Source: Demequina lutea
GTDB taxonomy: Bacteria > Actinomycetota > Actinomycetes > Actinomycetales > Demequinaceae
DNA: 64,000 nucleotides
Assembly (NCBI RefSeq): GCF_013409005.1
Contig: NZ_JACBZO010000001.1
Span: 558,001 to 622,000, forward strand
Direction: 5' to 3'
In this document: in pieces, positions 24,901-33,427 of the stretch
How positions within the stretch are numbered: the stretch's first letter is position 1
Layout of the letters: each line of letters opens with the position of its first letter
The notes under the pieces: model-generated
Databases searched by the model: none
What the model saw: the letters and a program-made list of their open reading frames with translations, nothing else
What the model was told of the DNA's origin: nothing
Position numbers and translations under genes: made by a program

Positions 24901-26097
24901 CTAAAGCCCGGCCTCAAACTCCGCGATGAACGCATTGAGTTGCCCGGACTCGACCAAGAACCCGTCGTGACCCACTGGCGAGTGGACCACCTTCACCCCG
25001 TTCGAACCCGACAACCCTGCATCGAGCAGCTGCGAATTCTTGAGCGGATACAAGCGATCGGAATCCACCGCGACCACGAGCGCCGGTCCCGTGTACCGGG
25101 CCAGCGCCGTCTCGACGCCGCCGCGCCCGCGCCCGACGTCGTGCGACTGGATCGCCTGCACCAAACGGATGTACGTATTTGCGTCGAACCGCCGCGCCAA
25201 CTTGCGACCATGATGCTGCAAGTAGGACTGGACCGAAAACAGTCCGCCACGGCCCAGCGGATCGCCGGCGCCCTGATACGAGCGACCAAAGCGCTCCGCC
25301 AACTCGCCCTCAGACCTATACGTCGTGTGCGCGATCATGCGTGCGATGCCGAGGCCAACGTGCGGCCCCTCGCCATCGGCCGCGTCGTAGTAGTCGCCTC
25401 CACGGAAGTTCGGATCGGCGAAAACCGCCGCCAGCTGCGACGTGGACCACGCGATCTGGTCGGCGGTGGTCGCAGCCGCGGAGCCGACCGGGGCGATCGC
25501 CCCCACGCGATCCGGCACCGTCACGGCCCACTCGATCGCGCGCATGCCGCCCATCGATGGCCCGGTGATGAGGCGCCACCGGTCAATTCCCAAGTGGTCT
25601 GCCAGGGCGATCTCGGCCGCGACCATGTCGCGCATCGTCACATAGGGGAATCGCGAGCCCCACGGCAGGCCATCGACGGGATGCGGAGACGCGGGCCCTG
25701 TCGATCCCTGGCAGCCGCCCACCACGTTCGCCGAAACAACAAAGTGCCGCGTCGGGTCGATGGGCCTGCCGGCGCCCACCATCGCGTTCCACCAGCCGCC
25801 GGTGTGGTGCCCAGGCTCGGCGGGTCCCCACACGTGGCTGTCGCCGGTGAGGGCGTGCGCGATATACACGGCGTTGTCGCGCGCGGCATTGAGTTCGCCC
25901 CAGGTCTCATACGCGAGCGTCACTCCGGGAAGCGTGCCCACCGGGTCCGCCTCGAGCGGCAAGTCGCCCACATTCAAGAACTGGCGGTGCCCCGGGTGGT
26001 CTCCCGGCCGCCATGCGGACGACGCGGGAATGGGGGAGTCGGCCGCAGCGCCTTCGTCTGCCGCCCACGCGTCTGTCTCGATGCCGTCGTCGTCCAT
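24901..26097 (-). CDS. metX: Homoserine O-acyltransferase MetX, copy 3 (diverged)
   Basis: A 398-residue MetX from the ATG at 26095-26097; the frame continues upstream but MDDDGIETDAW aligns with the start of copy 2 (MDDDASEWVDA). It keeps SANVVGGCQGSTGP, the nucleophile GPSMGGM, DSDRLYPL and PVGHDGFL. It differs from copy 2 at many positions throughout, so it is an older paralogue, possibly with a different acyl donor or regulation. It lies upstream of metY on the same strand, separated by repeats and the metY leader. Confidence 0.85.
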   Translation of the reverse strand: MDDDGIETDAWAADEGAAADSPIPASSAWRPGDHPGHRQFLNVGDLPLEADPVGTLPGVTLAYETWGELNAARDNAVYIAHALTGDSHVWGPAEPGHHTGGWWNAMVGAGRPIDPTRHFVVSANVVGGCQGSTGPASPHPVDGLPWGSRFPYVTMRDMVAAEIALADHLGIDRWRLITGPSMGGMRAIEWAVTVPDRVGAIAPVGSAAATTADQIAWSTSQLAAVFADPNFRGGDYYDAADGEGPHVGLGIARMIAHTTYRSEGELAERFGRSYQGAGDPLGRGGLFSVQSYLQHHGRKLARRFDANTYIRLVQAIQSHDVGRGRGGVETALARYTGPALVVAVDSDRLYPLKNSQLLDAGLSGSNGVKVVHSPVGHDGFLVESGQLNAFIAEFEAGL

Positions 26098-26281
26098 GCC
26101 GACACCAACCCTAGGGCAGGACAGGGGGCTAGGTGGCATCGATCGACCCTCCGCCGCTTCAGGCGGCGGCGCCATCTGCCGATAAACCAAAGGGCCCGGG
26201 CCGAAGTGGGACATCTCACTCGAAAGGTCCATAGCCGGTCATGCCGACTTATGATCGGCAAATTGAGAAGGAGGATCACGC

Positions 26282-27730
26282 GTGGTGCGAGTGCTGTCGT
26301 TCCGTTCGCTGCGTGCGTTCGCTCTCGCGTGCCTCGTCGCCATCGCGGCCTCGATCCTCGTCGCCTCCTCACCTCGCACGGCCGGCGCCGACACCTACCC
26401 GGGACTCGCGGATATCGCCGCCGCGAAGGCCGCCGTCGCCGATGCCCAAACCAGTGTCGCCCAACTCGATGCGGCCATCGTCAGCTTGGAAAACGCGAGC
26501 GCCGCCGCACAGAACGAGGCTGCCGCCGCCGCGGATAGGTATTCGGGAGCGAAGGCCACGGCGGACCGCACCCAACTCGAATCCGATGCGGCCGCCAAGA
26601 GCGCGAGCGACGCCGCGGCCAGTCTCGCTACCGCCCGTGCGAATCTCGCAGGAGTCGCCCAACAGGCTTACCAAGATGGCGGGACGTTCACGTCGATCGA
26701 GGCGATCGTCGGAGCCAGCGGCTTCCAGGATGCCATCGCGCGCGCCGAGGACAACGACCTGGCCGCCGCCCAACTCGACGCGGTGACCCAGAAGGTCAAG
26801 GCTGCGCAGCTGTACGCCGACACGTTGAGCGACTTCGCCAAGAAGACCGCCGATGCTGCCGCGGTCGCGGCCAACGACGCGGCGATCGCGCTGGCAGCGG
26901 CCGAGGACGCCCAGCGCACGGCGGAGCAGGCAGTCGCCGACGCTGCGGCCACGCGGACGGCGGCGATGGTTCGCCTCGCGTCGCTGCAAAACACGACAGT
27001 CGCGCTTGAGCAGGCGCGTCAACAGGGGCTCGCCAACGAGCGCGCGGCGCAGGCGCGGGCCGCGTATGAGGCCGCCGTCCGCGCAGCCGAAGCGAAAGCG
27101 GCCGCCGATGCTGCTGCGAAGGCTGCGGCGGCTGCTGCCGCAGCGGCTGCGTCCAACTCCAGCGCCGGCGGCACGACCGGCGGCACGACCGGCGGCACTA
27201 CTGGCGGCACTACTGGCGGCACTACTGGCGGCACTACTGGCGGCACGACCGGCGGCACGACCGGTGGCACCACTGGCGGCACGACCGGCGGCACCACTGG
27301 TGGCACGACCGGTGGCACGACGAGCGGCGCCCCTCAGACCGGGGCCTGGTCCTCGTCCGCCAGCCAGGGCCAACAAGCTGCGAACTACGCGCTGACGCTC
27401 ATGGGTACGCAATACGTGTGGGGAGGCAACGGGCCCGGTTACGACTGTTCGGGTATCACGTACGCCGCCTGGGGGTCCGCGGGCTACAGGCCGTCCCGGA
27501 CTGCGCAGGGTCAGTACAACTCGACCACGCACATTCCGATCTCCGAGATGCGCCCGGGCGACCTCGTGTTCCACGGCACCGGCCGCAACTCGGGTGCGAT
27601 TTACCACGTCGGGATCTACATCGGCAATGGCCTGGTGGCCGAGGCGAGAACGTGGGGCGAGGTGGCCATCGTTCGCGCCTACGACGCGTGGAACGTCGGC
27701 GACCTGATCCCGTACGCGGGACGCCCGTAA
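26282..27730 (+). CDS. Secreted NlpC/P60 peptidoglycan endopeptidase with coiled coil and Gly-Gly-Thr-Thr linker
   Basis: A 482-residue cell-wall hydrolase. Residues 1-36 form a signal peptide (basic start, LRAFALACLVAIAASILVA, cleavage near AGA). Residues about 40-290 are alanine-rich coiled coil of the RipA/PcsB type. A linker of about thirteen GGTT units follows, then the NlpC/P60 domain with catalytic cysteine in YDCSGITY and histidine in IYHVGIYIG. The GTG at 26282 follows AGGAGGATCACGC. It should cut peptide stems of peptidoglycan, likely at cell separation. The gene is divergent from metX3. Confidence 0.9.
   Translation: MVRVLSFRSLRAFALACLVAIAASILVASSPRTAGADTYPGLADIAAAKAAVADAQTSVAQLDAAIVSLENASAAAQNEAAAAADRYSGAKATADRTQLESDAAAKSASDAAASLATARANLAGVAQQAYQDGGTFTSIEAIVGASGFQDAIARAEDNDLAAAQLDAVTQKVKAAQLYADTLSDFAKKTADAAAVAANDAAIALAAAEDAQRTAEQAVADAAATRTAAMVRLASLQNTTVALEQARQQGLANERAAQARAAYEAAVRAAEAKAAADAAAKAAAAAAAAAASNSSAGGTTGGTTGGTTGGTTGGTTGGTTGGTTGGTTGGTTGGTTGGTTGGTTGGTTSGAPQTGAWSSSASQGQQAANYALTLMGTQYVWGGNGPGYDCSGITYAAWGSAGYRPSRTAQGQYNSTTHIPISEMRPGDLVFHGTGRNSGAIYHVGIYIGNGLVAEARTWGEVAIVRAYDAWNVGDLIPYAGRP
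27167..27320 (+). repeat. 12-bp tandem repeat coding for GGTT
   Basis: About 13 copies of a 12-base unit GGCGGCACNACN inside the NlpC/P60 gene, encoding the flexible linker. Third-codon positions vary between copies in blocks (ACC-ACT runs), which suggests repeated slippage and local homogenisation. The copy number is likely to vary between strains. Confidence 0.85.
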
Positions 27731-27801
27731 CAGGTCAGCAGGCCAAGCAGGGGTGTTGGGTCCGCGTAGCCACGCGTCGGCCACGCCAGCGGTGCGGCGT
27801 C

Positions 27802-27890
27802 GGCCTAGCGCCCCTGCGGCCTAGCGCCCCTGCGGCCTAGCGCAGCACTGTCCTAGTGCAGCACTGTCCTAGTGCAGCACTGTCCTAGTG
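27802..27890. repeat. 16-bp tandem repeats at the ppa 3' end
   Basis: Unit GGCCTAGCGCCCCTGC occurs twice (27802, 27818) with a partial third. Then CAGCACTGTCCTAGTG occurs three times (27843, 27859, 27875). The last unit includes the final codons and stop of ppa (CAGCACTAG on the minus strand), so the array seems to have grown out of the gene end. It lies between two convergent genes. Confidence 0.8.
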
Positions 27891-28406
27891 CTGCGGCGGG
27901 ATCAGCGGGTTGAGGTGCTCAAAGAGCGTGCCCTTGGCGCGGGCAAACGAGGTGAGAATCTCGGCCTCGGCCTCGTCGCGGCCCACCCAGTGCGCGCCTT
28001 CGACCGACTTGCCTGGCTCGAGGTCCTTGTAGACCTCGAAGAAGTGCTGGACCTCTAGGCGGTGAAAGTCGGACACGTCGGAGAGTTCCTGGCGCCATGC
28101 GGCGCGCTGGTCGGCAACCGGCACACACAGCACCTTGTCGTCGCCCCCTGCCTCATCACGCATGCGGAACATGCCGAGAGCGCGGCAACGAATCTGGCAA
28201 CCGGGGAATGTCGCCTCTTCGAGCAGAACGAGAGCGTCCAGAGGGTCGCCATCCTGGCCGAGGGTGCCCTCGATGAAGCCGTAGTCGTCCGGGTAGCGCG
28301 TCGAGGTGAAGAGCATGCGATCGAGAACGATCCTGCCCGTGTGGTGATCCACCTCATATTTGTTGCGCGAGCCCTTGGGGATCTCGACCGTGACGTTGAA
28401 TTCCAT
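27885..28406 (-). CDS. ppa: Inorganic pyrophosphatase (family I)
   Basis: A 173-residue soluble pyrophosphatase hydrolysing PPi to phosphate and pulling biosynthetic reactions forward. It starts at [20 protein letters not shown] (ATG at 28404-28406) and has the signature [10 protein letters not shown] with metal-binding aspartates, [12 protein letters not shown] and the KDLEPGK segment. Length is normal for the family. It is divergent from dacB. Confidence 0.95.
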   Translation of the reverse strand: MEFNVTVEIPKGSRNKYEVDHHTGRIVLDRMLFTSTRYPDDYGFIEGTLGQDGDPLDALVLLEEATFPGCQIRCRALGMFRMRDEAGGDDKVLCVPVADQRAAWRQELSDVSDFHRLEVQHFFEVYKDLEPGKSVEGAHWVGRDEAEAEILTSFARAKGTLFEHLNPLIPPQH

Positions 28407-28469
28407 GTGTACCTCGCGCCTGACGTTCGATTGCAGGCTATTAGTCTGGCGCATGAAGGGAGGTGGCGC

Positions 28470-29915
28470 GTGCGCGGAAGGGTAATTGCGGGTGTTTTGA
28501 CGCCGATTCTCGTCCTCGCGGGCGCGGCCGGGTACCTTGCGGCCGATGCCGCGGACCTCGTCCCCGGCTGGATCACCACGTCGCCGGAGCCCGTCGCCCC
28601 GGCGCCCTTTCTCACCGCCGAACCCGTCGAGGCGAGCGCCGCGCCGGGGACCGAGCTCGCGCCGCTCTTCGATCCAGGGGCGCCCTTGCCTGACGCGGCC
28701 CGCATCCAAGCGCTCGCGCAAGCGTTGCGAGACGACCCCCGGACGGGGCCGTCCACCAACGTCTCCGTGATCGACCTCATTACGGGCCAGACGCTCGCGG
28801 ACCTGGATGCCGACGACGGCCAGGTCCCCGCTTCGACCACCAAGTTGCTGACCACGATCGGCGTGGTCGCGAAGCTGGGCCCCGACCATCGGCTCTCGAC
28901 CGTCGCCCGCTATGACGCCGCGCGCGGGGAGGTCGCGCTCGTCGCGGGCGGTGACATGCTCCTCGCCGCGGACAAGGGCGTGCCAAAGACCCCCGATCCG
29001 GGCGACACGCGTACGGCCGCCGAGCGGGCGGTGGGCTACGCGGGTCTCGGCGATCTCGCCGATCAGGTCGCCGCCGGTCTCATCCAGCGAGGTGTCACGT
29101 CCGTGACCGTCGTCGCCGACACGTCGGCGTTCCCCGGCCCCGCCTACCCCATCGAGTGGCCGGCCTACGCGCTACAGCAGGGCTATGCGGCGCCCGTGAC
29201 GGGGCTGGCAATCGACGTCGGCAAGAAGAATTTGGATGAGGAGTACCCGCAGCGGTGGGCGGACCCCGCCGCGAACGCCGCCGACGAGTTTGCCGCGAGG
29301 CTCGCCGAACGAGGCATCACCGCGACGAGGGGCAAGGCGCGGGTGGGTGCCACGGGCGACGACGTGGGTCGCGTCGAGTCCGCCCCGCTCTCCGACGTCG
29401 TGGCGTACATGCTGCACCATTCGGACAACACGGTGGCCGAGGACCTCTCGAGGGTGCTCGCCATCGAGACGGGCGTCCCGGCAACCCCCCAGCATTCGAT
29501 GGCCGCCATCACCGCGTCGCTCGTCGCGCTCGGCGTCGACACGTCGGGGCTGCAGCTGTACGACGGCGCGGGTTTCTCCACGCGAAATCGCATCCCTCCG
29601 CGGGTGCTGACGCAGGCGATCCGTGCCGCCGTTCAGGCCGGGCCGACCCATGACCTTCTGGGCTGGCTCGCCGAGGCGGGGCTGACGGGAACCCTGCAGA
29701 ATCGCTTCACTTCGTCTCCTGGGACCGGTGTGGTGCGCGCCAAGACCGGTTCGCTCACGGGAGTCACGGCCCTTGCCGGCGTGGTGATCACGGCCGACGG
29801 CAGGCCGCTCGCGTTCGCTGCGCTCATCGACGGAATGCCGTACGGTCCTGAGAGGCCACAAGCGGCGATCGACGAGTTCGCCGATGGGTTGGCACAATGT
29901 GGTTGTCAGCCGTGA
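28470..29915 (+). CDS. dacB: D-alanyl-D-alanine carboxypeptidase/endopeptidase (PBP4, DacB)
   Basis: A 481-residue class C penicillin-binding protein acting outside the membrane on peptidoglycan stems. It has an N-terminal hydrophobic signal/anchor ([20 protein letters not shown]), then the serine motif ASTTKLL (SxxK), SDNTVAED (SxN) and the KTGSLTG box. The large insert domain between motifs one and two (about residues 130-300) is typical of PBP4. The GTG at 28470 follows GGGAGG by seven bases; the longer open frame reaching back over ppa is spurious. tilS follows 40 bases later. Confidence 0.9.
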   Translation: MRGRVIAGVLTPILVLAGAAGYLAADAADLVPGWITTSPEPVAPAPFLTAEPVEASAAPGTELAPLFDPGAPLPDAARIQALAQALRDDPRTGPSTNVSVIDLITGQTLADLDADDGQVPASTTKLLTTIGVVAKLGPDHRLSTVARYDAARGEVALVAGGDMLLAADKGVPKTPDPGDTRTAAERAVGYAGLGDLADQVAAGLIQRGVTSVTVVADTSAFPGPAYPIEWPAYALQQGYAAPVTGLAIDVGKKNLDEEYPQRWADPAANAADEFAARLAERGITATRGKARVGATGDDVGRVESAPLSDVVAYMLHHSDNTVAEDLSRVLAIETGVPATPQHSMAAITASLVALGVDTSGLQLYDGAGFSTRNRIPPRVLTQAIRAAVQAGPTHDLLGWLAEAGLTGTLQNRFTSSPGTGVVRAKTGSLTGVTALAGVVITADGRPLAFAALIDGMPYGPERPQAAIDEFADGLAQCGCQP

Positions 29916-29955
29916 GAGAGCGCGGCGGGATTCATTGCCTTAACGAGGGAGAAAA

Positions 29956-30981
29956 GTGACGGGTCCCCATCCCGCAGTGGCCGCAACGCGCAACGCCGTG
30001 CGCGAGGCGCTCGACGGCGTCGACATGGGTTCGCGCATTTGGGTCGCGTGCTCGGGTGGCCCCGACTCCCTCGCGCTTGCCGCGGCGACCGCGTTCGTGA
30101 GTCGCAAGGAGGGCTTCCTCCCAGGGGTCATCGTCGTTGACCACGGGCTCACCCCCGAATCGGCCATTGTTGCCGAGAAGGCGGTCGCTCAGGCGCGTAA
30201 GGCGGGCATCCACACCATCTTTGTCGAGAGGGTCCTCGTGGGGCGAGAGGGCGGTCTCGAGGCCGCCGCGCGCAAGGCGCGGTACGCCGCCCTCGATAGC
30301 AGGGCCGATGCGGAGGGTGGGCTCACGCCGCACATCCTCTTGGGTCACACCATGGACGACCAGGCCGAGACGGTTCTGCTGGCGTTGGCGCGAGGATCGG
30401 GAGCGCGAGCCCTCGCGGGAATGCCGGTCAAGAGGGGACGATACGTGCGCCCCTTCCTGTCCCTGCGTCGCAAAGACACCGTGACCGCGTGCGAGGCGCT
30501 CGAACTCACGCCCTGGTTCGACCCGACGAATGAGCCCGATGGTGGCCCGCGCCGTTCGGCCTTGCGCGGCGTCGTCATGCCTGCGCTGGTTGATGTACTC
30601 GGTCAAGGCGTCATCTCAGGGCTTGCGCGGTCGGCGGCGCTGTTGCAAGCCGATGCGGACGAGCTCGAGCGTCAGGCACGATCCGCGATCCGAGAAACCG
30701 AGCCGCAGGCCCACGGCGACGAGTGGCAGTGCGACATGCTCGCCGCGTTGCCAGACGCGATCAGGACCCGCATGCTCAAGATGATCGCCGAGAACAAGGG
30801 GACGGGACCGCTTGCGGCTTCACACGTCGCCGCGCTCGACCGCCTGATCATGACGTATTCGGGTCAAGGCGCCGTCTGGCTTCCCGGCGGGTACGAAGCA
30901 CGGCGCGAGTATGGCAGGCTGATCTTTACCCACCCTCTGGAGCGCTTTGAGCACCCCGACGAGAACGGAAACCCCGAGTGA
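29956..30981 (+). CDS. tilS: tRNA(Ile)-lysidine synthase
   Basis: A 341-residue N-type ATP pyrophosphatase that converts C34 of tRNA-Ile(CAU) to lysidine. The P-loop SGGPDS is at residues 33-38; HTMDDQAETVLLALARGSG and the downstream conserved segment are present. It starts at GTG 29956 after GAGGGAGAAAA. It overlaps hpt by GTGA, the common actinobacterial tilS-hpt-ftsH arrangement. Confidence 0.9.
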   Translation: MTGPHPAVAATRNAVREALDGVDMGSRIWVACSGGPDSLALAAATAFVSRKEGFLPGVIVVDHGLTPESAIVAEKAVAQARKAGIHTIFVERVLVGREGGLEAAARKARYAALDSRADAEGGLTPHILLGHTMDDQAETVLLALARGSGARALAGMPVKRGRYVRPFLSLRRKDTVTACEALELTPWFDPTNEPDGGPRRSALRGVVMPALVDVLGQGVISGLARSAALLQADADELERQARSAIRETEPQAHGDEWQCDMLAALPDAIRTRMLKMIAENKGTGPLAASHVAALDRLIMTYSGQGAVWLPGGYEARREYGRLIFTHPLERFEHPDENGNPE

Positions 30982-31550
30982 GCCCCGACTTCTCCCACGC
31001 AGCCTTCACGATGGACGACTTCACGCGGGTTGTGGTGACGGATAAGCAGATCGGCGCCAGGCTCGACGAGCTCGCGGTGAAGATTCGCGCCGACTATGCG
31101 GGCAAGGATCTGCTCCTTGTGGGCGTGCTTAAGGGAGCGGTCATGGTGATGGCCGACCTTGCGCGCAGGCTCCCCCCGTATGTGCAGATGGACTGGATGG
31201 CGGTGTCGTCGTACGGCTCCGGCACGCGATCCTCCGGGGTGGTGCGCATCCTGAAGGACCTCGACGCCGACCTCACAGGCCGTCACGTGCTGATCGTCGA
31301 GGACATCATCGACACGGGTGTGACGCTGTCGTGGCTGCTTGGCAACCTGCGCTCGCGGGGCGCGGAGTCGGTCGAGGTGGCCGCCCTCTTGCGCAAGCCC
31401 GATGCGATTCAGGTCGACATCGACGTCAAGTACATCGGCTTTGACATCCCCAACGAGTTCGTCGTCGGTTATGGCTTGGATTGGGCGGAAAAGTACCGCA
31501 CCCTGCCCTTTGTCGCGATTCTCAAGCCAAGCGTCTACGCGGAGGGATAG
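30978..31550 (+). CDS. hpt: Hypoxanthine phosphoribosyltransferase
   Basis: A 190-residue purine salvage enzyme making IMP/GMP from hypoxanthine/guanine and PRPP. The PRPP-binding loop VLIVEDIIDTGVTL and the flexible-loop SSYGSGTRSSG are intact, as is the LLVGVLKGAV strand. It starts at GTG 30978 within the tilS stop (GTGA). ftsH normally follows directly, but here about 1.9 kb of repeats and a DUF559 gene intervene. Confidence 0.9.
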   Translation: MSPDFSHAAFTMDDFTRVVVTDKQIGARLDELAVKIRADYAGKDLLLVGVLKGAVMVMADLARRLPPYVQMDWMAVSSYGSGTRSSGVVRILKDLDADLTGRHVLIVEDIIDTGVTLSWLLGNLRSRGAESVEVAALLRKPDAIQVDIDVKYIGFDIPNEFVVGYGLDWAEKYRTLPFVAILKPSVYAEG

Positions 31551-31575
31551 GTCCCGCAGGGTCGCGAGCGCCGCT

Positions 31576-32175
31576 GCGCCGCTCCGAGCCACGCCGCGTC
31601 ACGCCACTCGGCAGCCCCGAGCCACGCCACTCCGAACCAATCCAGTTGCATCACTCGGCAGCCCCGCGCCACGCCACTCCGAGCCACGCCGCTCCGAACC
31701 AATCCCGTTGCGACTCGCCGCAGTCTCCGTCGGAGAGCACCGGTCACTCGGCGTGTCCCGGCGAGTATTGGTTCGTAGCGTCGGACGGGTCCGGTGTGGC
31801 GTACCGCCGAGCGCGTCGCCACGGCCCCGCGTCGCTCCGAGCCAATCCAGTTGCGCCACTCGGCAGCCCCGAGCCGCGCCGCTCCGAGCCACGCCGCGTC
31901 ACGCCACTCGGCAGCCCCGAGCCACGCCACTCCGAACCAATCCAGTTGCATCACTCGGCAGCCCCGCGCCACGCCACTCCGAGCCACGCCGCTCCGAACC
32001 AATCCCGTTGCGACTCGCCGCAGTCTCCGTCGGAGAGCACCGGTCACTCGGCGTGTCCCGGCGAGTATTGGTTCGTAGCGTCGGACGGGTCCGGTGTGGC
32101 GTACCGCCGAGCGCGTCGCCACGGCCCCGCGTCGCTCCGAGCCAATCCAGTTGCGCCACTCGGCAGCCCCGAGCC
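31576..32175. repeat. Exact 300-bp tandem duplication containing GAACCAAT palindromes (locus 3)
   Basis: The block 31576-31875 is repeated base for base at 31876-32175; for example 31621-31860 equals 31921-32160. Each unit holds CCGAACCAATCC arms at two places, the reverse arm TATTGGTTCGTAGCGTCGG and a GAGCCAATCC variant, plus short GCCACGCCACTCCGA repeats. The 300-base period keeps one long open frame running through both copies, but it encodes only low-complexity residues. There is no gene from 31551 to 32274. Confidence 0.9.
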
Positions 32176-32274
32176 ACGTCGCTCCGAACCACGTTGTCAC
32201 CAGGCACGCGGCGGATGCGTCGTCCACAGGTTTCGCCGACGCGGGCGCTGCCACTCAACGGACCCGGCAGGATC

Positions 32275-33225
32275 GTGCGGGTGGAGATCGAGCAGGCGTT
32301 GCGGTCGTGTGGTGGTGCGGCGCGGTGGAAGGAGCTCGACGCGCTCGGATTTTCCAAGAGCGCGCTCGCGCAGGCGGTGAGGACCGGCCGCATCGACCGC
32401 GTGCATCGTGGCTGCTACGCGCTTCGTGACGCTCATCGCGCAACCGTGATGGCGACCGTGTTTCGTGCGCAACCGACGTGTGTCTCATGGTGCGAGCGGG
32501 CGGGATTGCCGCTCGAGACAGTGCCTACCACCATCCATCTGGGGGTACCGCAGTCGCGTGGCATCGGTGAACCGCGCGCCCGCCCAATCGCAGGAGTGAC
32601 CTTGCACCGACACGGCTCCTACGGCGACGAATTCCCCCTCGCGCACCTTGACCTCGTGGCGCTCTGTACCACCCCAATCGCGCAACTGGCCCTCATCGAC
32701 GCCGCCCTTGCACGCGGTATCGTCGCCCGGTCCGAGCTTGCGGAGCTCCAGCATGGAGAGCAGCGTCGGCGTGACTGGTTGCGTGAACACGCCGACGCGA
32801 GGTCGGGGTCGCTCGCGGAGACGTATGCGCGCATTGCCCTGACCGAAGCAGGGCTCCGAGTGGTTCCACAGGCACGAATCGGAGCAATCGGCTGCGTTGA
32901 CTTGCTGGTTGAAGGTACGGTCGCGGTCGAGGTTGACGGCTATGCGCACCACTGCGACCGGCGGCACTTCGCGAGCGATCGACTCCGGGATCGTGATCTC
33001 ACGCTTGCCGGGTTGGTGCCCTTGCGATTCACCTATCACGATGTCGTGACGCGCGCTCCGGAACTGGTCGCCGATGTGTCGGCGGCAGTGTGGCGTGCGG
33101 GCGCGCAGAGGGCCGATCGCGCATCGATCGGTGACGTGGATCCTCCAGCGAGGGCATCCCTCGCGACACTACGAACCAGAATGAACGACGCCGCACGCGT
33201 GTCGAGCGCGCAGTGGTGGCGATGA
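32275..33225 (+). CDS. AbiEi-like wing plus DUF559 (VSR-type PD-(D/E)XK) nuclease-fold protein
   Basis: About 316 residues. Residues 1-60 resemble the winged-helix wing of AbiEi-type regulators (WKELDALGFSKSALAQAVRT, then GRIDRVHRGCYAL). The C-terminal half has the DUF559/very-short-patch-repair-like fold: SGSLAETYARIALTEAG, then VDLLVEGTVAVEVDGYAHH with likely metal ligands E, D and E-V-D, then RDRDLTLAGLVPLRFTYHDV. GTG starts at 32275 or 32281. It is inserted between hpt and ftsH and flanked on both sides by GAACCAAT repeats; its own 3' end contains CACTACGAACCA. The substrate and role are unknown. Confidence 0.75.
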   Translation: MRVEIEQALRSCGGAARWKELDALGFSKSALAQAVRTGRIDRVHRGCYALRDAHRATVMATVFRAQPTCVSWCERAGLPLETVPTTIHLGVPQSRGIGEPRARPIAGVTLHRHGSYGDEFPLAHLDLVALCTTPIAQLALIDAALARGIVARSELAELQHGEQRRRDWLREHADARSGSLAETYARIALTEAGLRVVPQARIGAIGCVDLLVEGTVAVEVDGYAHHCDRRHFASDRLRDRDLTLAGLVPLRFTYHDVVTRAPELVADVSAAVWRAGAQRADRASIGDVDPPARASLATLRTRMNDAARVSSAQWWR

Positions 33226-33241
33226 CGGCGTGTCGCGCTTT

Positions 33242-33310
33242 GGATTGGTTCGGACCGCCTGGGCGGATTGGTTCGGACCGCCTGGGCGGATTGGTTCGGA
33301 CCGCCTGGGC
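33242..33310. repeat. 23-bp unit repeated three times (GAACCAAT family, locus 4)
   Basis: GGATTGGTTCGGACCGCCTG plus GGC, in exact tandem at 33242, 33265 and 33288. Each unit contains the ATTGGTTCGG arm and a short hairpin-forming GGACCGCCTGGGCGG. An opposite arm, CACTACGAACCA, lies at 33168-33179 inside the end of the upstream gene. Confidence 0.9.
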
Positions 33311-33427
33311 GGGCGGATGGGCTCGAGGGCAACAGACGCCTCAGGCGCGGCCGTTGTCGCATCGTCATCCCGCTGAGCGCGAAACCGGGACAAGCCCGGC
33401 AGGGACTCGCGTAAAGTCGTGCTCACC

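Noticed and set aside
26098-26281. c-di-AMP (ydaO) riboswitch upstream of the NlpC/P60 gene
   Set aside because: The gap is only about 185 bases, shared with divergent metX3, and lacks the conserved ydaO motifs.
26369-27784. 471-codon minus-strand open frame opposite the NlpC/P60 gene
   Set aside because: Antisense shadow of alanine-rich coding sequence; the plus strand has signal peptide and catalytic domain.
31339-33225. A 628-codon open frame from inside hpt through the repeats into the DUF559 gene
   Set aside because: The middle is only repeat-coded low-complexity sequence; the recognisable protein starts near 32275, and the first part overlaps hpt in another frame.
31576-33310. Possible CRISPR array (repeated units near a nuclease-like gene)
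   Set aside because: Units are tandem without unique spacers (300 bp x 2, 23 bp x 3) and no cas genes are present.
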